DNA from: Bolinopsis microptera
Taxonomy: Eukaryota; Ctenophora; Tentaculata; Lobata; Bolinopsidae
DNA length: 64,000 nucleotides
Assembly (NCBI RefSeq): GCF_026151205.1
Contig: NC_087081.1
Span: forward strand, 12,916,340 to 12,980,339
Direction: 5' to 3'
Below, piece by piece: positions 36,906-48,441 of the stretch; positions within the stretch are counted from its first letter, which is position 1; each line of letters opens with the position of its first letter. Below the pieces are notes generated by a model. It did no database searches. It was not told where the DNA came from and saw nothing but the letters and a program-made list of their open reading frames with translations. The position numbers and the translations under genes were made by a program.

Positions 36906-36971
36906 TCGAGCTTTTCATTTAGAATTAAAACAAATTCTTAATATTATTGAGCCAGGTTGTGGACTGGCTAC
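36906..36971 (+). repeat. Dispersed repeat, copy 2 (partner at 3.9 kb)
   Basis: Matches 3941-4012 in the same orientation: TCGAGCTTTTCATTTAGAAT at the start and GTGGACTGGCTAC at the end. Confidence 0.7.
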
Positions 36972-37148
36972 ACCTGCTTAAAATGTTTCCATTCCATTTA
37001 ATAATACTCAATAATTATAAATAATCATAAAATGAATAAATAACGAGGTCTGATCGTCATCTTCTTACAGCGTTCAATGTCTGTGTGAAGGTAAAATGGT
37101 GACATCCTCCGGATCAGGCAGAGGTCGAGTGTAATCGGGATTAATTCT

Positions 37149-37554
37149 GTAGTAGTTGTACAGCAATACTATGGTAATGCATATAGGACTACTGCGGACC
37201 CTCTACCGGCCAAACCTTTTTAACAAAACTGCAGTCAAGGTTCGGTGAACGTGTGGCACGCTGCAAATAAATCATTCGAGATTCTTCTCGAAAGATTTTC
37301 AAGACTTGATGTCAATTTATTATCGGAGAAAAAGACGATTTATGGAGGAGCAACCTTACATTCTACCTACTACTTACTACTCATTCCTCAAGATGTCCAC
37401 TCCATGATGTTGCTCTACCACTTTGACTTGTGTCCCTTAAGCACTTTTAACTACCGTTCACCGAACCTTGACTGCGGCTTTGTTAACAAGGTTTGGCCGG
37501 TAGAGGGTCCGCAGTAGTCCCATTACCTTAGTATTCATGCTGTACAACTACTAC
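37149..37554. mobile_element. MITE with about 100-bp inverted termini, 406 bp
   Basis: Outer ends GTAGTAGTTGTACAGCA and TGCTGTACAACTACTAC. The inverted arms (about 37149-37251 and 37456-37554) also share CTACTGCGGACCCTCTACCG and AAGGTTCGGTGAACG with few differences. The centre has no transposase. A related end (GTACAACTACTACAG) sits near 46060. Confidence 0.8.
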
Positions 37555-38176
37555 AAAAATGAATAAATAATTATAAAATAAATTTAATCGTAGTTACGAA
37601 AAAAAATTTTGTTATCCTTTTCGTTGACACGTACGTGGGGTTTTTATGGAAACCCTGAATTACCCTATTAGTGTTGGTTGGTTCGTGAAAAAGTTAAAAA
37701 TATATTGTCAAACAGGGGAAAAAACCAGTATTGGCCCATTACTATATATAATATACAAAAGCATAGCACGCAACTTTCAGTTCAATGTATAAAAATATTT
37801 GTCACTTTCACGGGGAAAAGTACCATAAACAAATGTATTTACATTACAATTACCAGTCAAATTAACGTCTAGAAAACAGAACAGTTTTTTTGCTTTTTCA
37901 AAAATAAGGTGTCTATTGCTACACGTTGTATACCTCTCTCCGGCGCGATCAAAAGGGGTTGCAGCGTGTGTCAAGGTGTCTATTATCTGCGCATAACTCA
38001 CACATTTGGGTTTCAAGTAACTCACACATTTAGGTTTCAAGTCACATGATCGACTAAAGCAAAATATAGTGTGCTCATTGTTACTACCTCGAATTAACAA
38101 TAGTTTTCTAATCTTTCTGTTAGTCGCATTCTCCGTATCGATTCTATTTTTAGCTCTTTCAACCATTTCTTTTTAG

Positions 38177-38269
38177 CCCCAGATGTACGGAAGACATTAT
38201 AGAGCGTTCCGTGACAGCAGGAGATCTGATCGACCTGGAGGAATAGCTTACCTCAAGTTCAACCAACAG
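38177..38269 (+). CDS. Adaptor-like gene, 31-codon Arg/Tyr-rich exon
   Basis: 93-bp exon between a strong acceptor (TCAACCATTTCTTTTTAG) and donor CAACAG|GTTAGA, phase 0 at both ends, matching the phase-0 donor at 36330. It encodes MYGRHYRAFRDSRRSDRPGG and IAYLKFNQQ. A second frame of the same stretch reads EDIIERSVTAGDLIDLEE and then a stop. It looks protein-like, so a terminal exon in that frame is an alternative, but no upstream donor with the needed phase is visible. Confidence 0.55.
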
Positions 38270-38414
38270 GTTAGAGACCTTATTATTGTGTTTTTATTTC
38301 TTTAAGTTTCAGGAGTCTGCCTTCTTCTCATTAAATACCCAGCATGATGAGAAGAAATCCACAAACTGTTTGTAGTACAGCCTTCTTGAAAGTATCTAAG
38401 CCTTCTTATAACAG

Positions 38415-38510
38415 TCTAACATTAGCAGCTACCGTCATGGTCGTCCTTTTAGAAATAGACAGGCTAGGGGTAACCGGGAGGTCAAAGGTCGTTTTAACAC
38501 GAGACAGTGA
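38415..38510 (+). CDS. Adaptor-like gene, candidate terminal exon
   Basis: Acceptor AGCCTTCTTATAACAG at 38414, phase 0 as required by the preceding donor. The frame is YRHGRPFRNRQARGNREVKG then RFNTRQ and a TGA stop at 38508-38510. The Arg/Gly/Asn-rich composition resembles the preceding exon. It may instead be an internal exon, with the gene continuing to the exons at 39.7-42.8 kb. I see no polyadenylation signal that settles this. Confidence 0.4.
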   Translation, partial: SNISSYRHGRPFRNRQARGNREVKGRFNTRQ

Positions 38511-39735
38511 TTACCCAATCAGCTTGTATAAGTACATTTACCAATCATACCTCAGTGTTTGTATCACGTGCACGAAATGTTGCGTCACTTCACCACTTCA
38601 CCGCTATTACCACCGTCTATAGCCTTGTAAGTGTCCTTATACTCTTACTTATAGTGTCCGGGAGATGAAGAAGTTTATAAAGGAGATTCGTGAGATCCGG
38701 CAAAACCTCTTCACTTTAAAGATCACAAGATACTTTAATTGGGGATCGTAATTTGGCAAGTCTTGTTCTATTACTATGTTGACTAAGGACTAGGTTCTTA
38801 GGTTCTTAGGTTATTAGGTTTTACTACTAGATTGAGGATCATGCCACCCCATCGCGGGTTTTCTACTATACCACTGGTTCCTGCAACTATGATTTCGACT
38901 ACTTTATTTTTCAGCAATTACCAAAATTCCTGATTTATCGCTTCATTATTTGGAAGGTACTTTTGTAACAGTTAGATGTGCAAGTTGCTGTCAAAACATG
39001 CCTTAAAATTTGCAACTTTTATACGAAATCTGTCGGCTTTGATAAACGTATTTGAACCATTTAACTCCGACCTGATATTTAAGTTTACTGAATTTGCTCA
39101 AATTTCCGAGTTGGCTGAACAAACACCAGCACCCACGCCTACAAGCTCTGCAGTGCAGTCTATATCAGGAGAATTATAGTAGCCTAGCAACGAATGGTAG
39201 AGTCTTGTTGCTAACCAACCGGTAATGAGCTAAAGGAAAACTTAATAAGCGTGCGGTGGTGATGACGTCACTGGTTTGTCACGTGATCAAATGATATGAA
39301 GTTAATATTGCCAGGAAAAGAGCTTCAATCAAGCAATTAATTTAAAGTTTTATTGAAAACAGCAAGCATGATCGAGGAATAAGTTGATCGAAATTAAGGT
39401 CCTGTGGTTTATTTGATGAGTGCGGTAAAATGATACATTCAAAACAGCTACACAATGTTAAAACATGTTCCTCTACCTGCTGATTAATAAATTAGTTATT
39501 AGCCCGGTTTGACGAATAGCCAGCCTTTACCACGCTGTTTGCCCTGTAAACTTAACTGTTAATAATAGTATGTTTGTACGTGTCATAGTTGCGGCGTAAT
39601 AACCAGTCCTTGTTTTATAAGTTTATAACTTCACAGCCACTGGGAGCTATGACTCTCTGATAATAGGAGTTTAGTTGTAGACTACTTGACAGATAGTCAT
39701 ACCTAGTGTAACCAGTCGTTGTTTTAAGAGTACAG
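38511..39735 (+). other. Non-coding stretch
   Basis: No supported feature. A short Thr/Pro/Ser-rich frame at about 39110-39179 (TPAPTPTSSAVQSISGEL then stop) has no convincing acceptor and is not called. Confidence 0.45.
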
Positions 39736-39830
39736 TTTTTAAAGTGGCTGTTTTTGGGGATAATTTGACGGCTGTGATGAGGGACTATTGTGAGCCATTT
39801 GAGTTTTCTAATCTGGCTTTTAACGATCAG
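39736..39830 (+). CDS. Candidate exon with EPFEFSNLAFNDQ
   Basis: Ends at a consensus donor (GATCAG|GTAAGA) in phase 0, which matches the phase-0 start of the exon at 42727. The frame is open from acceptor GTTTTAAGAGTACAG and contains an ATG at 39777, giving MRDYCEPFEFSNLAFNDQ. It could be an internal exon of the adaptor-like gene or the first coding exon of an alternative transcript starting at that ATG. Nearby sequence does not decide. Confidence 0.4.
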
Positions 39831-42726
39831 GTAAGATAATCTTTCAGTTGATTTATTTTTTTAACTACATAATTTTTATATTTGTAGTACATATTTAGCT
39901 TTAGATTTTGGTGGGAGGTCAACCATATTTTTCCTGGAACATAACTGAGATGAATACCCAATCAGCAATCATGTTTTAGTATAAATACATGTATAATAGA
40001 TCAATCAAAACCTTGAGTAACCATCACGTGTCAAAACAAATATATCGTAGATTTCTGATCCCCAACAGAATCCACACCTCGTAGGTCCCTATTTTAGATA
40101 ATAACACAGAATCTAGACATTGATTTGTCTCTCTTAAATATTAAAATCTAACAAGCAGGCATAAAATGTAACAAGCAAACTTTATAATTTGATTATTATC
40201 TGACAGGCTAGGCCCAGTATGAGTGTTTAAAAATTATTTGGAAATTTGTATTCAATACGCTGGCAGCAGTACATATTATAGCCATTTTAGAATTCTTAAC
40301 TAATGTGAATAAGTGTTAAATAGAAAATAGGCGTGCCTACGACGAATCTAAAATTTAAAAAATAATAATCACTGCGATACATCAACTTCAACGAATCTAT
40401 TTGTCACATAATTATTACAATATTATGACAAGGATATAAATCATCTGCTTGCTACTGGAAGATGTATGAATCAAAGTTAGGCACTGTAAAAATCATAAAT
40501 GAATGGATCTCATGTAGATACAAACCGCAATTATCATAAACAAATCATCGCGGAAATATTAATCTCAGCAGCTTGCTAGGACTTCTTTCCGTGATGATTT
40601 GTTTATGATAACTGCAATTTGCACTGATTCAGCAAGAAAGCAAGATCTATATATTTAACAAAGCAAAATTTACTATTACAATTGCGCTGTATGCGAATTG
40701 TAACTGGCACTGCAGGCACTACAGGCTAATATGAAATATCTTAATATGTGCGAACAATTGACTATCATCATTGATCTATTGATTATAACTGCAATTTACT
40801 TCATGTGATAATGCTATAATGGTTGGCTTGCAACATGCTATATAATTGACTACCAATTTTAGTAAGCACACATAGTTGTATGTGGCAATTAAAATCATCT
40901 CACGTTTCTACTCCGACCTATTATAGTAATGCTATTATGTAACTGTGTAAATTGAGCTCAAGTAATGGCATTGTTTGCTGCGTGAATGTGAGTCGAATCT
41001 CGTGCGATCTCTTTTATATAGGACTTCTTGAGCGGCTAGTTAGTAATTTTGTTGAAGTTTTTATATGTCACAGAGTAATTTTCAGCACTTTTTAATTACG
41101 GAAGATCAGTTTTCAAATATATGACTCGTTGAGCGCTTAATCCGTATTTTTATTCTGAAGTTTTTATAAATCGTAAGTTTATTTTCAGCACTTTTATTCA
41201 TCAATGTTGAATTTTTAGTTAGCTAAATAGTATAGCCACTAAGTTCCTCATATCTTCATTGTCCAAAAACGTAATTCAAACTTGAAGCTAATTTTATATA
41301 TCGTTAAGAGTCTAGCCTCTTCGATAAGATGAGTATGATATATATATATACAATACATACATGTATACTATATACTTATATATACTTTATATAGTTAATA
41401 ATATCGCCTCGAATTTATTCGCTACCTCCAAGGTTGTGATCATTAAAGCTCTTATAAAGCTCTTATAAAGTTATAACGGTGTTAAAATGACTGAATGATA
41501 AACCAGATGATTCAAAACCAATACTAGCCAATGTACTGTGCATACTTTCCCTGCATCTTTGAAACAATAGCCATATTAATAATGCTGTAGACCAAAACAT
41601 GCTGACTGTAACTCTATCACGTCATGTAACCAACTTCACAATTTATTAATTCCTTATTAAAAACATCTGGGCCTTTGCCAGGGCAGATAAAACTCGTCTA
41701 TAGTTTTATAATCAGCCGTTATCTGAGCAATTTGCCCTCTATAATTCCTCATAATGACTGTTCCCTGCTCAGTTTAGACTGCAGATGCTCCCAGCTCCTT
41801 GATAGAAGTCTATACAGTAGATCCAATCATTGTATGGGATCTATATTTCTATAATACGCCCAGTCTGAAGCTGGAAAATTTTTGCTTTTATGCGTGAGAG
41901 AATTGATAAAATGTTCCAGCTGCAACAATATAGGTTTTGTCGTTGTATCTCATCTTTATAATACTAGCAAGCCTTGTAGCTGCTTTGTAATTATATAATG
42001 ACTCTGCAATAGTGGACTTATCTTAAGCACAGCACTGGGGTTCGTTACTGTTCATTTTATCAGCGTTGGATTTGTTTAGTCCATTTAGTACTTCATAATT
42101 CGTTGAAATTGCTGTTAAATTAGATTAATTGTACCAACATTTTTTTTCGAAGATATTAAATTCTTAAAAAATTGCCAAAAGTAAATCCGTGGGCAGCCAT
42201 TGTCTGAGTAATCTGCACTTTTTTGCTCATTATTATGACCATCCATAACATATCCAGCTCACAATTTAAACCGTCCAAAAAAGGGCCAACAATTGACAAA
42301 GTACACCAATCACGATCAATAAGATTACAAGGACAGGTGATACCAAGGACAGGTGATACCAAGGACAGGTGATTCCAAGGACAGGTGATATGCTTACTAT
42401 CTATAACAAGACAATTAAGATACACAGTGCTAGTCAGTGCTATATCTACCAAAGACAGGTGACCACTTATAACCCAGGTTCCTCATTATAACAGGACGAT
42501 CCCTAGCCTGATAACTTATGTACACGGGGGACCTTACCATTGATAAGGTCCCTAGCATGATAGGTCCCCTGTACATAAATAGGCCAAGCACCTGATAATA
42601 CGTCCCTGTCCCTACATAACAACACACATAAATGTAACCCCTAGTATAGTCAGTAGGGCGAGCTGGCTGGTATATTATATATTCTCATATTGTATACACG
42701 ACTTGTATCGGCTATAAACATTGCAG
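39831..42726 (+). other. 2.9-kb intron-like stretch
   Basis: No exon seen. It holds a hairpin at 40527-40615, a TA-rich tract near 41338-41395, an 18-bp CCAAGGACAGGTGATA-type tandem repeat at about 42330-42400, and an inverted repeat at about 42515-42580 (TATGTACACGGGGGACCTTA and its complement). Confidence 0.5.
40527..40615. repeat. Short hairpin, 29-bp arms
   Basis: GCAATTATCATAAACAAATC plus ATCGCGGAA at 40527-40555 is matched by its inverted copy at 40587-40615 with two mismatches, around a 31-bp loop. Probably a MITE relic. Confidence 0.75.
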
Positions 42727-42833
42727 GATTTCTACGAGCTGCTGGACGAATGTGACTCTAAAAGACGGCCCTTCAACGACCGTTCCTTTCCCCCCGACAT
42801 ATCCTCCCTCTGTTACATTCCCTTTAGGAACAT
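42727..42833 (+). CDS. Exon with DFYELLDECDSKRRPF
   Basis: 107-bp exon between acceptor AACATTGCAG and consensus donor ACAT|GTGAGT. It starts in phase 0 and carries two bases forward. It encodes DFYELLDECDSKRRPFNDRS followed by FPPDISSLCYIPFRN. Codon-like composition and two strong splice sites make this one of the better exon calls. It fits the phase-0 donor at 39830. I do not recognise a domain. A minisatellite begins within about 60 bp of the donor. Confidence 0.7.
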
Positions 42834-42884
42834 GTGAGTCTAGTGTGGCTAGTAGTTTGTAGTGTTATACTAGAGTACTAGCGT

Positions 42885-43686
42885 GAGTCTAGTGAGACCT
42901 CCAGTATTGTGTGTCTAATGAGACCTCCAGTATTGTGGGTCTAGTGGGACCTCCAGTATTGTGTGTCTAATGAGACCTGCAGTATTGTGGGTCTAATGAG
43001 ACCTCCAGTATTGTGGGTCTAGTGGGACCTCCAGTATTGTGGGTCTAATGAGACCTGCAGTATTGTGGGTCTAATGAGACCTGCAGTATTGTGGGTCTAG
43101 TGGGACCTCCAGTATTGTGGGTCTAATGAGACCTGCAGTATTGTGGGTCTAATGAGACCTGCAGTATTGTGGGTCTAATGAGACCTCCAGTATTGTGGGT
43201 CTAATGAGACCTCCAGTATTGTGGGTCTAATGAGACCTCCAGTATTTTGGGTCTAATGGGACCTCCAGTATTGTGGGTCTAATGGGACCTGCAGTATTGT
43301 GGGTCTAATGAGACCTCCAGTATTGTGGGTCTAATGAGACCTCCAGTATTGTGGGTCTAATGAGACCTCCAGTATTGTGGGTCTAATGAGACCTCCAGTA
43401 TTGTGGGTCTAATGGGACCTGCAGTATTGTTGGTCTAGTGGGACCTGCAGTATTGTGGGTCTAGTGGGACCTCCAGTATTGTGGGTCTAATGGGACCTCC
43501 AGTTATGTGGGTCTAATGGGACCTCCAGTATTGTGGGTCTAGTGGGACCTCCAGTATTGTGGGTCTAATGGGACCTCCAGTATTGTGGGTCTAATGGGAC
43601 CTCCAGTATTGTGGGTCTAGTGGGACCTCCAGTATTGTGGGTCTAATGGGACCTCCAGTATTGTGGGTCTAGTGGGACCTGCAGTT
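42885..43686 (+). repeat. 26-bp minisatellite, about 31 units
   Basis: Unit made of GTGGGTCTAATG, AGACCTCCAG and TATT, with A/G and C/G variants (TAATGAGACC or TAGTGGGACC, CTCCAG or CTGCAG). The first units follow the exon donor GTGAGTCTAGTG and resemble it. Confidence 0.97.
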
Positions 43687-43781
43687 GGTCTGGGGCCAGT
43701 GTTTTGTAGTTTATTCTTATATTGTAGTGTTATACTAATGTGGACTGATATCAGTAATAAGGGCCTAGGGAGCGGTATAAG

Positions 43782-43812
43782 TGTGGGTTTTTCTTTTGTA
43801 GTTATTTTCACC

Positions 43813-43853
<41 letters not shown>

Positions 43854-44063
43854 GGGGGGGGGGGGGGGGGGTTCTAGCAGCAACGTACTGTGGGTCTGGG
43901 GGAGCATAATGACGTGTGTTAACTTATTTGCAGTGTTATCTGCATTATACTCTTGTGAACTTGTTACCTACTGTTTATAGGCTGTGATAGGTCTAAGGCC
44001 AGTATTGTAGTGTTTGGTTATATTGTGGGTCTTTCTTTTGTAGTTATTTTCACCCCGACTCTC

Positions 44064-44096
<33 letters not shown>

Positions 44097-44100
44097 GTAT
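43782..44100 (+). repeat. CT runs and G18 run inside a duplicated 240-bp segment
   Basis: The word CTTTTGTAGTTATTTTCACC followed by CCGACTCTCT occurs at about 43793 and 44034. Each copy leads into a CT dinucleotide run (about 43816-43850 and 44057-44096). The first is followed by an uninterrupted run of about 18 G. Slippage-prone, so assembled lengths may be unreliable. Confidence 0.9.
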
Positions 44101-44611
44101 TGTGGGTATGGGAGCAGTATTATATTGAAGTGTCAACTTTTTGTAGTTTGTGTGTTATTATACCCCTGTAAACTTGTTACTTAGGGTGGCTTATAGGCTA
44201 TGATAACCATAACTTCTTCTAATATGTCCAGTACCTATATTGTAGTGTTACACTAGTGTTAACTGTACTTAAGCAGTATTAGTGTCAGTTTATTAGTTAC
44301 TTTCCTTTAGACAGTCAGACAGTATAGTTGAAGGAAACTGCTTTAGTCAGAGTATTTCCTTTACCCTTTGTCTCTTACTCTTAGTGAACTTTATGCCAAT
44401 CACCATCTGGGTGTGAACTTTCGGCCGTTTATAATTTGATAAGTGTATCTGGGAGTAAGTTTTGTCGGAGCCTCAAAACTGCATGTCCATTTTCTATACC
44501 TTTGTGAACTTTCGGCGGTTTATATGCTGTGATACTTTTGTCGGAACTCCAGAACCATAAGTATACCAAGTGTCTGAAAATCCGCTATGGCCGAATTTTA
44601 AATATAACAAA
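44101..44611 (+). other. Non-coding stretch between minisatellites
   Basis: Diverged direct repeats of GTGAACTTTCGGC-type words near 44416 and 44503. No exon. Confidence 0.5.
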
Positions 44612-45122
44612 TGTTCGGTTCACGCTAGGGAACCGAGTCTGATCTAACGTATGGTTCATGCTGCCGGTAAAGTTCAGAACCGCGTCTGATCTAACGTATG
44701 GTTCATGCTGCCGGTAAAGTTCAGAACCGCGTCTGATCTAACGTATGGTTCATGCTGGCGGTTAAGTTCAGAACCGCGTCTGATCTAACGTATGGTTCAT
44801 GCTGCCGGTAAAGTTCAGAACCGCGTCTGGTCTAACATATGGTTCATGCTGGCGGTAAAGTTCAGAACCGCGTCTGATCTAACGTATGGTTCATGCTGCC
44901 GGTAAAGTTCAGAACCGAGTCTGATCTAACGTATGGTTCATGCTGCCGGTAAAGTTCAGAACCGCGTCTGATCTAACGTATGGTTCATGCTGCCGGTAAA
45001 GTTCAGAACCGCGTCTGATCTAACGTATGGTTCATGCTGCCGGTAAAGTTCAGAACCGCGTCTGGTCTAACGTATGGTTCATGCTGCCGGTAAAGTTCAG
45101 AACCGCGTCTGATCTAACGTAT
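44612..45122 (+). repeat. 47-bp minisatellite, about 10-11 units
   Basis: Unit made of GGTTCATGCTGCCGGTAAAG, TTCAGAACCGCGTCTGATCT and AACGTAT, with little variation between units. Confidence 0.96.
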
Positions 45123-45989
45123 GTATACCAAGCAGTCTGACATATGTAAATCAAGAAGTGTTACACCGCGTCTTATAACTTAATAACAGCGTCTAGCAGC
45201 TGGGATTTAGAGTGTTTTAATTTATAGCCTAGTTAGCTTGTTACGGGTTGTTATATTGTGCTTAGTATTCAGTTTCATCGCTTATTGACTCCGAATCAGG
45301 TGATTATTTGTTACTTACTTAAGTACTTAGAGTTCAACATGGGTAATTTTGCATTAACTTAGACATTTTGTTTGTAACTTACTTAAGCACTAAGACCTAG
45401 TTAGATATTTTGAACATTTTGACTTAAATCTCGTGAAACCTAATACATACTCTAATAGCATGAAGTGTACTCTCCAATGTATTCAGTCATCTTGCTGCAT
45501 GATCCTAACCCACACGCACAGTGCAATTGTACAGGACGATTGTGTACCCATTTAGTTAAATTATGTAAACATCTAGGTTATTGTCCCTAATCACCTGCTC
45601 GTACGACACCACTGCTAATCCTCCTGCCTTATAACTGTTTCAACATATTCAGATTAGTGTCAAGCGTTGTTGTGGTACATGCAACGTCGTAATCACACCT
45701 CGATTCATATTGGTTCGTTGCCATGACGCTGTTATTTGCACGTGGTAATAGGTACCTTAACGGAGGTGTGTGAATTGCTTAGTGACACGTCTTGGTAACC
45801 ATGTTACACTTACAGACTCATACTTGTTACATACGTAACAGACAAGTGCGCATGTACATATTGTTGCAACCTATTCGGTATGTTTTTCTCCCTTTAACTC
45901 CTTATAAAGAGGTGTCAGCGAGTGCTGACAATTGCTTTTCTCTGGAGTACTTGTCTGCTTGTTAAACTATGTTTGCCTTTATGTCACAG
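45123..45989 (+). other. Non-coding stretch
   Basis: No gene or strong repeat seen. TTACTTAAGTACTTAGA-like words recur near 45315 and 45375. Confidence 0.45.
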
Positions 45990-46026
45990 TGCAGGTCCTG
46001 GAGCTCAAGTCATTATGATTTCCTAG
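45990..46026 (+). CDS. Candidate short terminal exon
   Basis: Acceptor GTTTGCCTTTATGTCACAG at 45989 is good. With the two bases carried from the exon at 42727-42833 the frame reads IAGPGAQVIMIS and then TAG at 46024-46026. Only 11 codons, so coding evidence rests on the splice site and phase alone. Confidence 0.25.
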
Positions 46027-46289
46027 GTTATCGAGGTCTGATCGTCATCTTGCTGTACATTGTACAACTACTACAGATTTCCTTGGTTGTCCAAAAGTCC
46101 AAACATTGGACTCCAATATTTAAGCATCAACACGCTGCACTAATATAAGAATATAGGTTGGTAGACCACGAACAGTATTATCAAGGAGTATTATTAAGGC
46201 GTGTATTACTGTATTGTAAGGTGCGATGAGATATTGTGGTAAGAAATTAAGTGACACTTGGTGTTTCTGGTTCAATCCCTGGTGTGTGT

Positions 46290-46322
<33 letters not shown>

Positions 46323-48300
46323 TTTGACGCATTATTATGATGGCGCCTACAATTATTGTATCAGGTTGTATTTGAGATCTGGTACACTGTCGGACTGTTT
46401 CACTTTCTATGAGCTGTCTATACATTACAATCACTAGCAGGAACCCGTATAATATAACCCTAAACGGTGTCAAGACTCAAAATACTAAAATAATTATTAC
46501 CTATTTAATTGGCGTTTTTGACACCACTTGGGGGTCCAAATTTTCGGCTCTCAAATCATTATTCCTTGGCCAATTTTTTATTTTTTCATGCTGATTTGAA
46601 GGCCATCAAAGCATTTGACCCAGCCAAAAAAGTTCCAGTTGTATATCTTTTACGGTTTATGCGGAAAGTCGCGTTAAAGTTGATGCCGTGGTGTCAGTAA
46701 AATGGCACAGATATATATATATCGTCTCGCTTTATATATAGTAAGATGTAGATTTGTATTTGTAAACCTTGTAAACCTTGTAAACCTTGTAAACCTTGTA
46801 AACCTTGTAAATCTTGTAAACCTTGTAAACCTTGTAAACCTTGCATGGCGAGTTTGTTTTGTTCCGTAGTTCTTCCTTGAACTTTAGAATAATCCTAAAA
46901 TAATGGCCCTCAGTCGTGTTGACTGTCACTACCTGAAACGTGATTATCACCTTACCTGAAAAAAAAAACGAAAAGAAACCTTACCTGGAAACCAATTGGT
47001 GCAGCCCTCATGGTGTTGCATTCGCTTATGATAGTTTACAGTACGCTACAATGTAGATGAACTGAAGGGGTAAGAAGATTTTTGATCTTTGGCCAGGGCC
47101 CTCCTTATTTAGCCCACACGTTTCCGATCATTCGGCTGAGTTGACCGAGAAGATATTGTGATCGAGATGGCACATCAGTACCACAGGGCGATCTATATTT
47201 TATTCTAATGGATCAATTGGAATGATTGGAATTTTAAGTGGTGATGGCACGAGTAGACTTTCATTGGGTACCAGCGAATGAAATTTCAGCTTTTGTAATA
47301 TTTCTTTGCGACATCTACGCTTTTTTTGAATGATGAACAAGTTGGATAGATTTCGTTTGTTAAACCTTACGATTAAATGCGATTGACGTTAAGTTTAAAC
47401 CGTTTGTATCCATTTGTATCCATTTGTATCCATTCGTGACCGTTTGTAACCATTTGTGACAATTAAAATCCTGGTTGAATTCAGTTATGACTTATGCTCG
47501 GATTATTTCCGCCATGTAATCCTGAATTTACATGCCATCGCTTACGGTTAAGCCACTGTGGTCCTAAGCCTTTGATTTATTTATCCACTTAAGTTATTAA
47601 GTACTTGAATATTAAGAGTATTTCTGTGCTGAAATTGGCAATTATGCGCACTAATCTGTCTGTTGAAGCATTTTAAAATCGTCCAAGGCTTAAAAAAGGC
47701 AGTCGGCATTTGTTTTCTCTACCAGCTATGACCGTTAGGTAATTGGGCTATTCGATCGTGGTGACTGAAGTATTCAGTAACCAAATGAATATTTCACAAA
47801 GTGTCAACAATATTATCATATTTACCTGGTCACTGGTCAGGATAGCTATCAGACATCACAACCTCCTTGGCTTACCATGTCTATTCTTCACAAGATGATA
47901 GCGATTTCATCATTTATTATAGAGTTATAGTATTAAATCTACCAGATTACAATTTATTTCGTCTCGCTACTGCAGGGGGTCTGTTGGAATATACAAAATC
48001 AATAATTCTACAATTATAGGTGTGATAATCATACAGTCTTCCGTTGTAGCGTGCAGGATATTAATCTGCCCTATAGGCTAAGAGCTTGCAGCTTCATTTA
48101 CTTATAAATATCTCCGGGATTTCGACGCGGGATCATATTATCACTCAGCCCGGCCCGCTGTTAGATAAACATCTCAAGGTGATATCATCCCGCCCCGGAA
48201 ATTTGTATAAACCCGGCCCGCTTTTCAGTCGTAACTGATGTTTATCATTCAATTCTCCGACTTACAATAATCAATGATACTGCTGATTAGAACTCGATAA
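46027..48300. other. Gene-poor stretch with simple repeats
   Basis: Contains GAGGTCTGATCGTCATCTTG at about 46029 (also near 37045), a GT run at about 46291-46321, the inverted copy of the 8.5-kb dispersed repeat, a TTGTAAACC array at about 46760-46843, and a CATTTGTATC repeat at about 47405-47435. No exon. Confidence 0.5.
46475..46735 (-). repeat. Dispersed repeat, copy 2 (inverted partner at 8.5 kb)
   Basis: Reverse complement of 8460-8725 with moderate divergence. Shared words include AATAATTATTACCTATTTAA and GCCGTGGTGTCAGTAAAATG. The open frames over it are chance. Confidence 0.75.
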
Positions 48301-48320
48301 TAGTAGAACAGTTAGACGCG

Positions 48321-48441
48321 CGATCACGTGGGCGCGTCACGTGCGTACCAGGTGCCACCAATAGCATACGCCGAGTCTATACCACGTGACACGAAAGCGC
48401 ACCACGTGATATGAAACATCGTAACCGTCCACTTCTATGGC
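48321..48441. promoter_or_regulatory. CACGTG (E-box) cluster with ATGGCGGC motif
   Basis: Four CACGTG palindromes at 48325, 48338, 48383 and 48403 lie in 84 bp of locally CG-rich sequence. They are followed by CTATGGCGGCC, which resembles the YY1-type promoter core AAGATGGCGGC. This could be a promoter or enhancer, but no first exon can be shown next to it. Confidence 0.35.

Noticed and set aside
38177-38269. Alternative frame EDIIERSVTAGDLIDLEE then stop
   Set aside because: Looks protein-like, but no upstream donor with the required phase is visible, whereas the called frame fits donors and acceptors on both sides.
38976-39179. Frame ending TPAPTPTSSAVQSISGEL
   Set aside because: No convincing acceptor and no phase partner; kept only as a note.
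46409-46700. Two overlapping short frames
   Set aside because: They lie over a dispersed repeat that is also present inverted at 8.5 kb.
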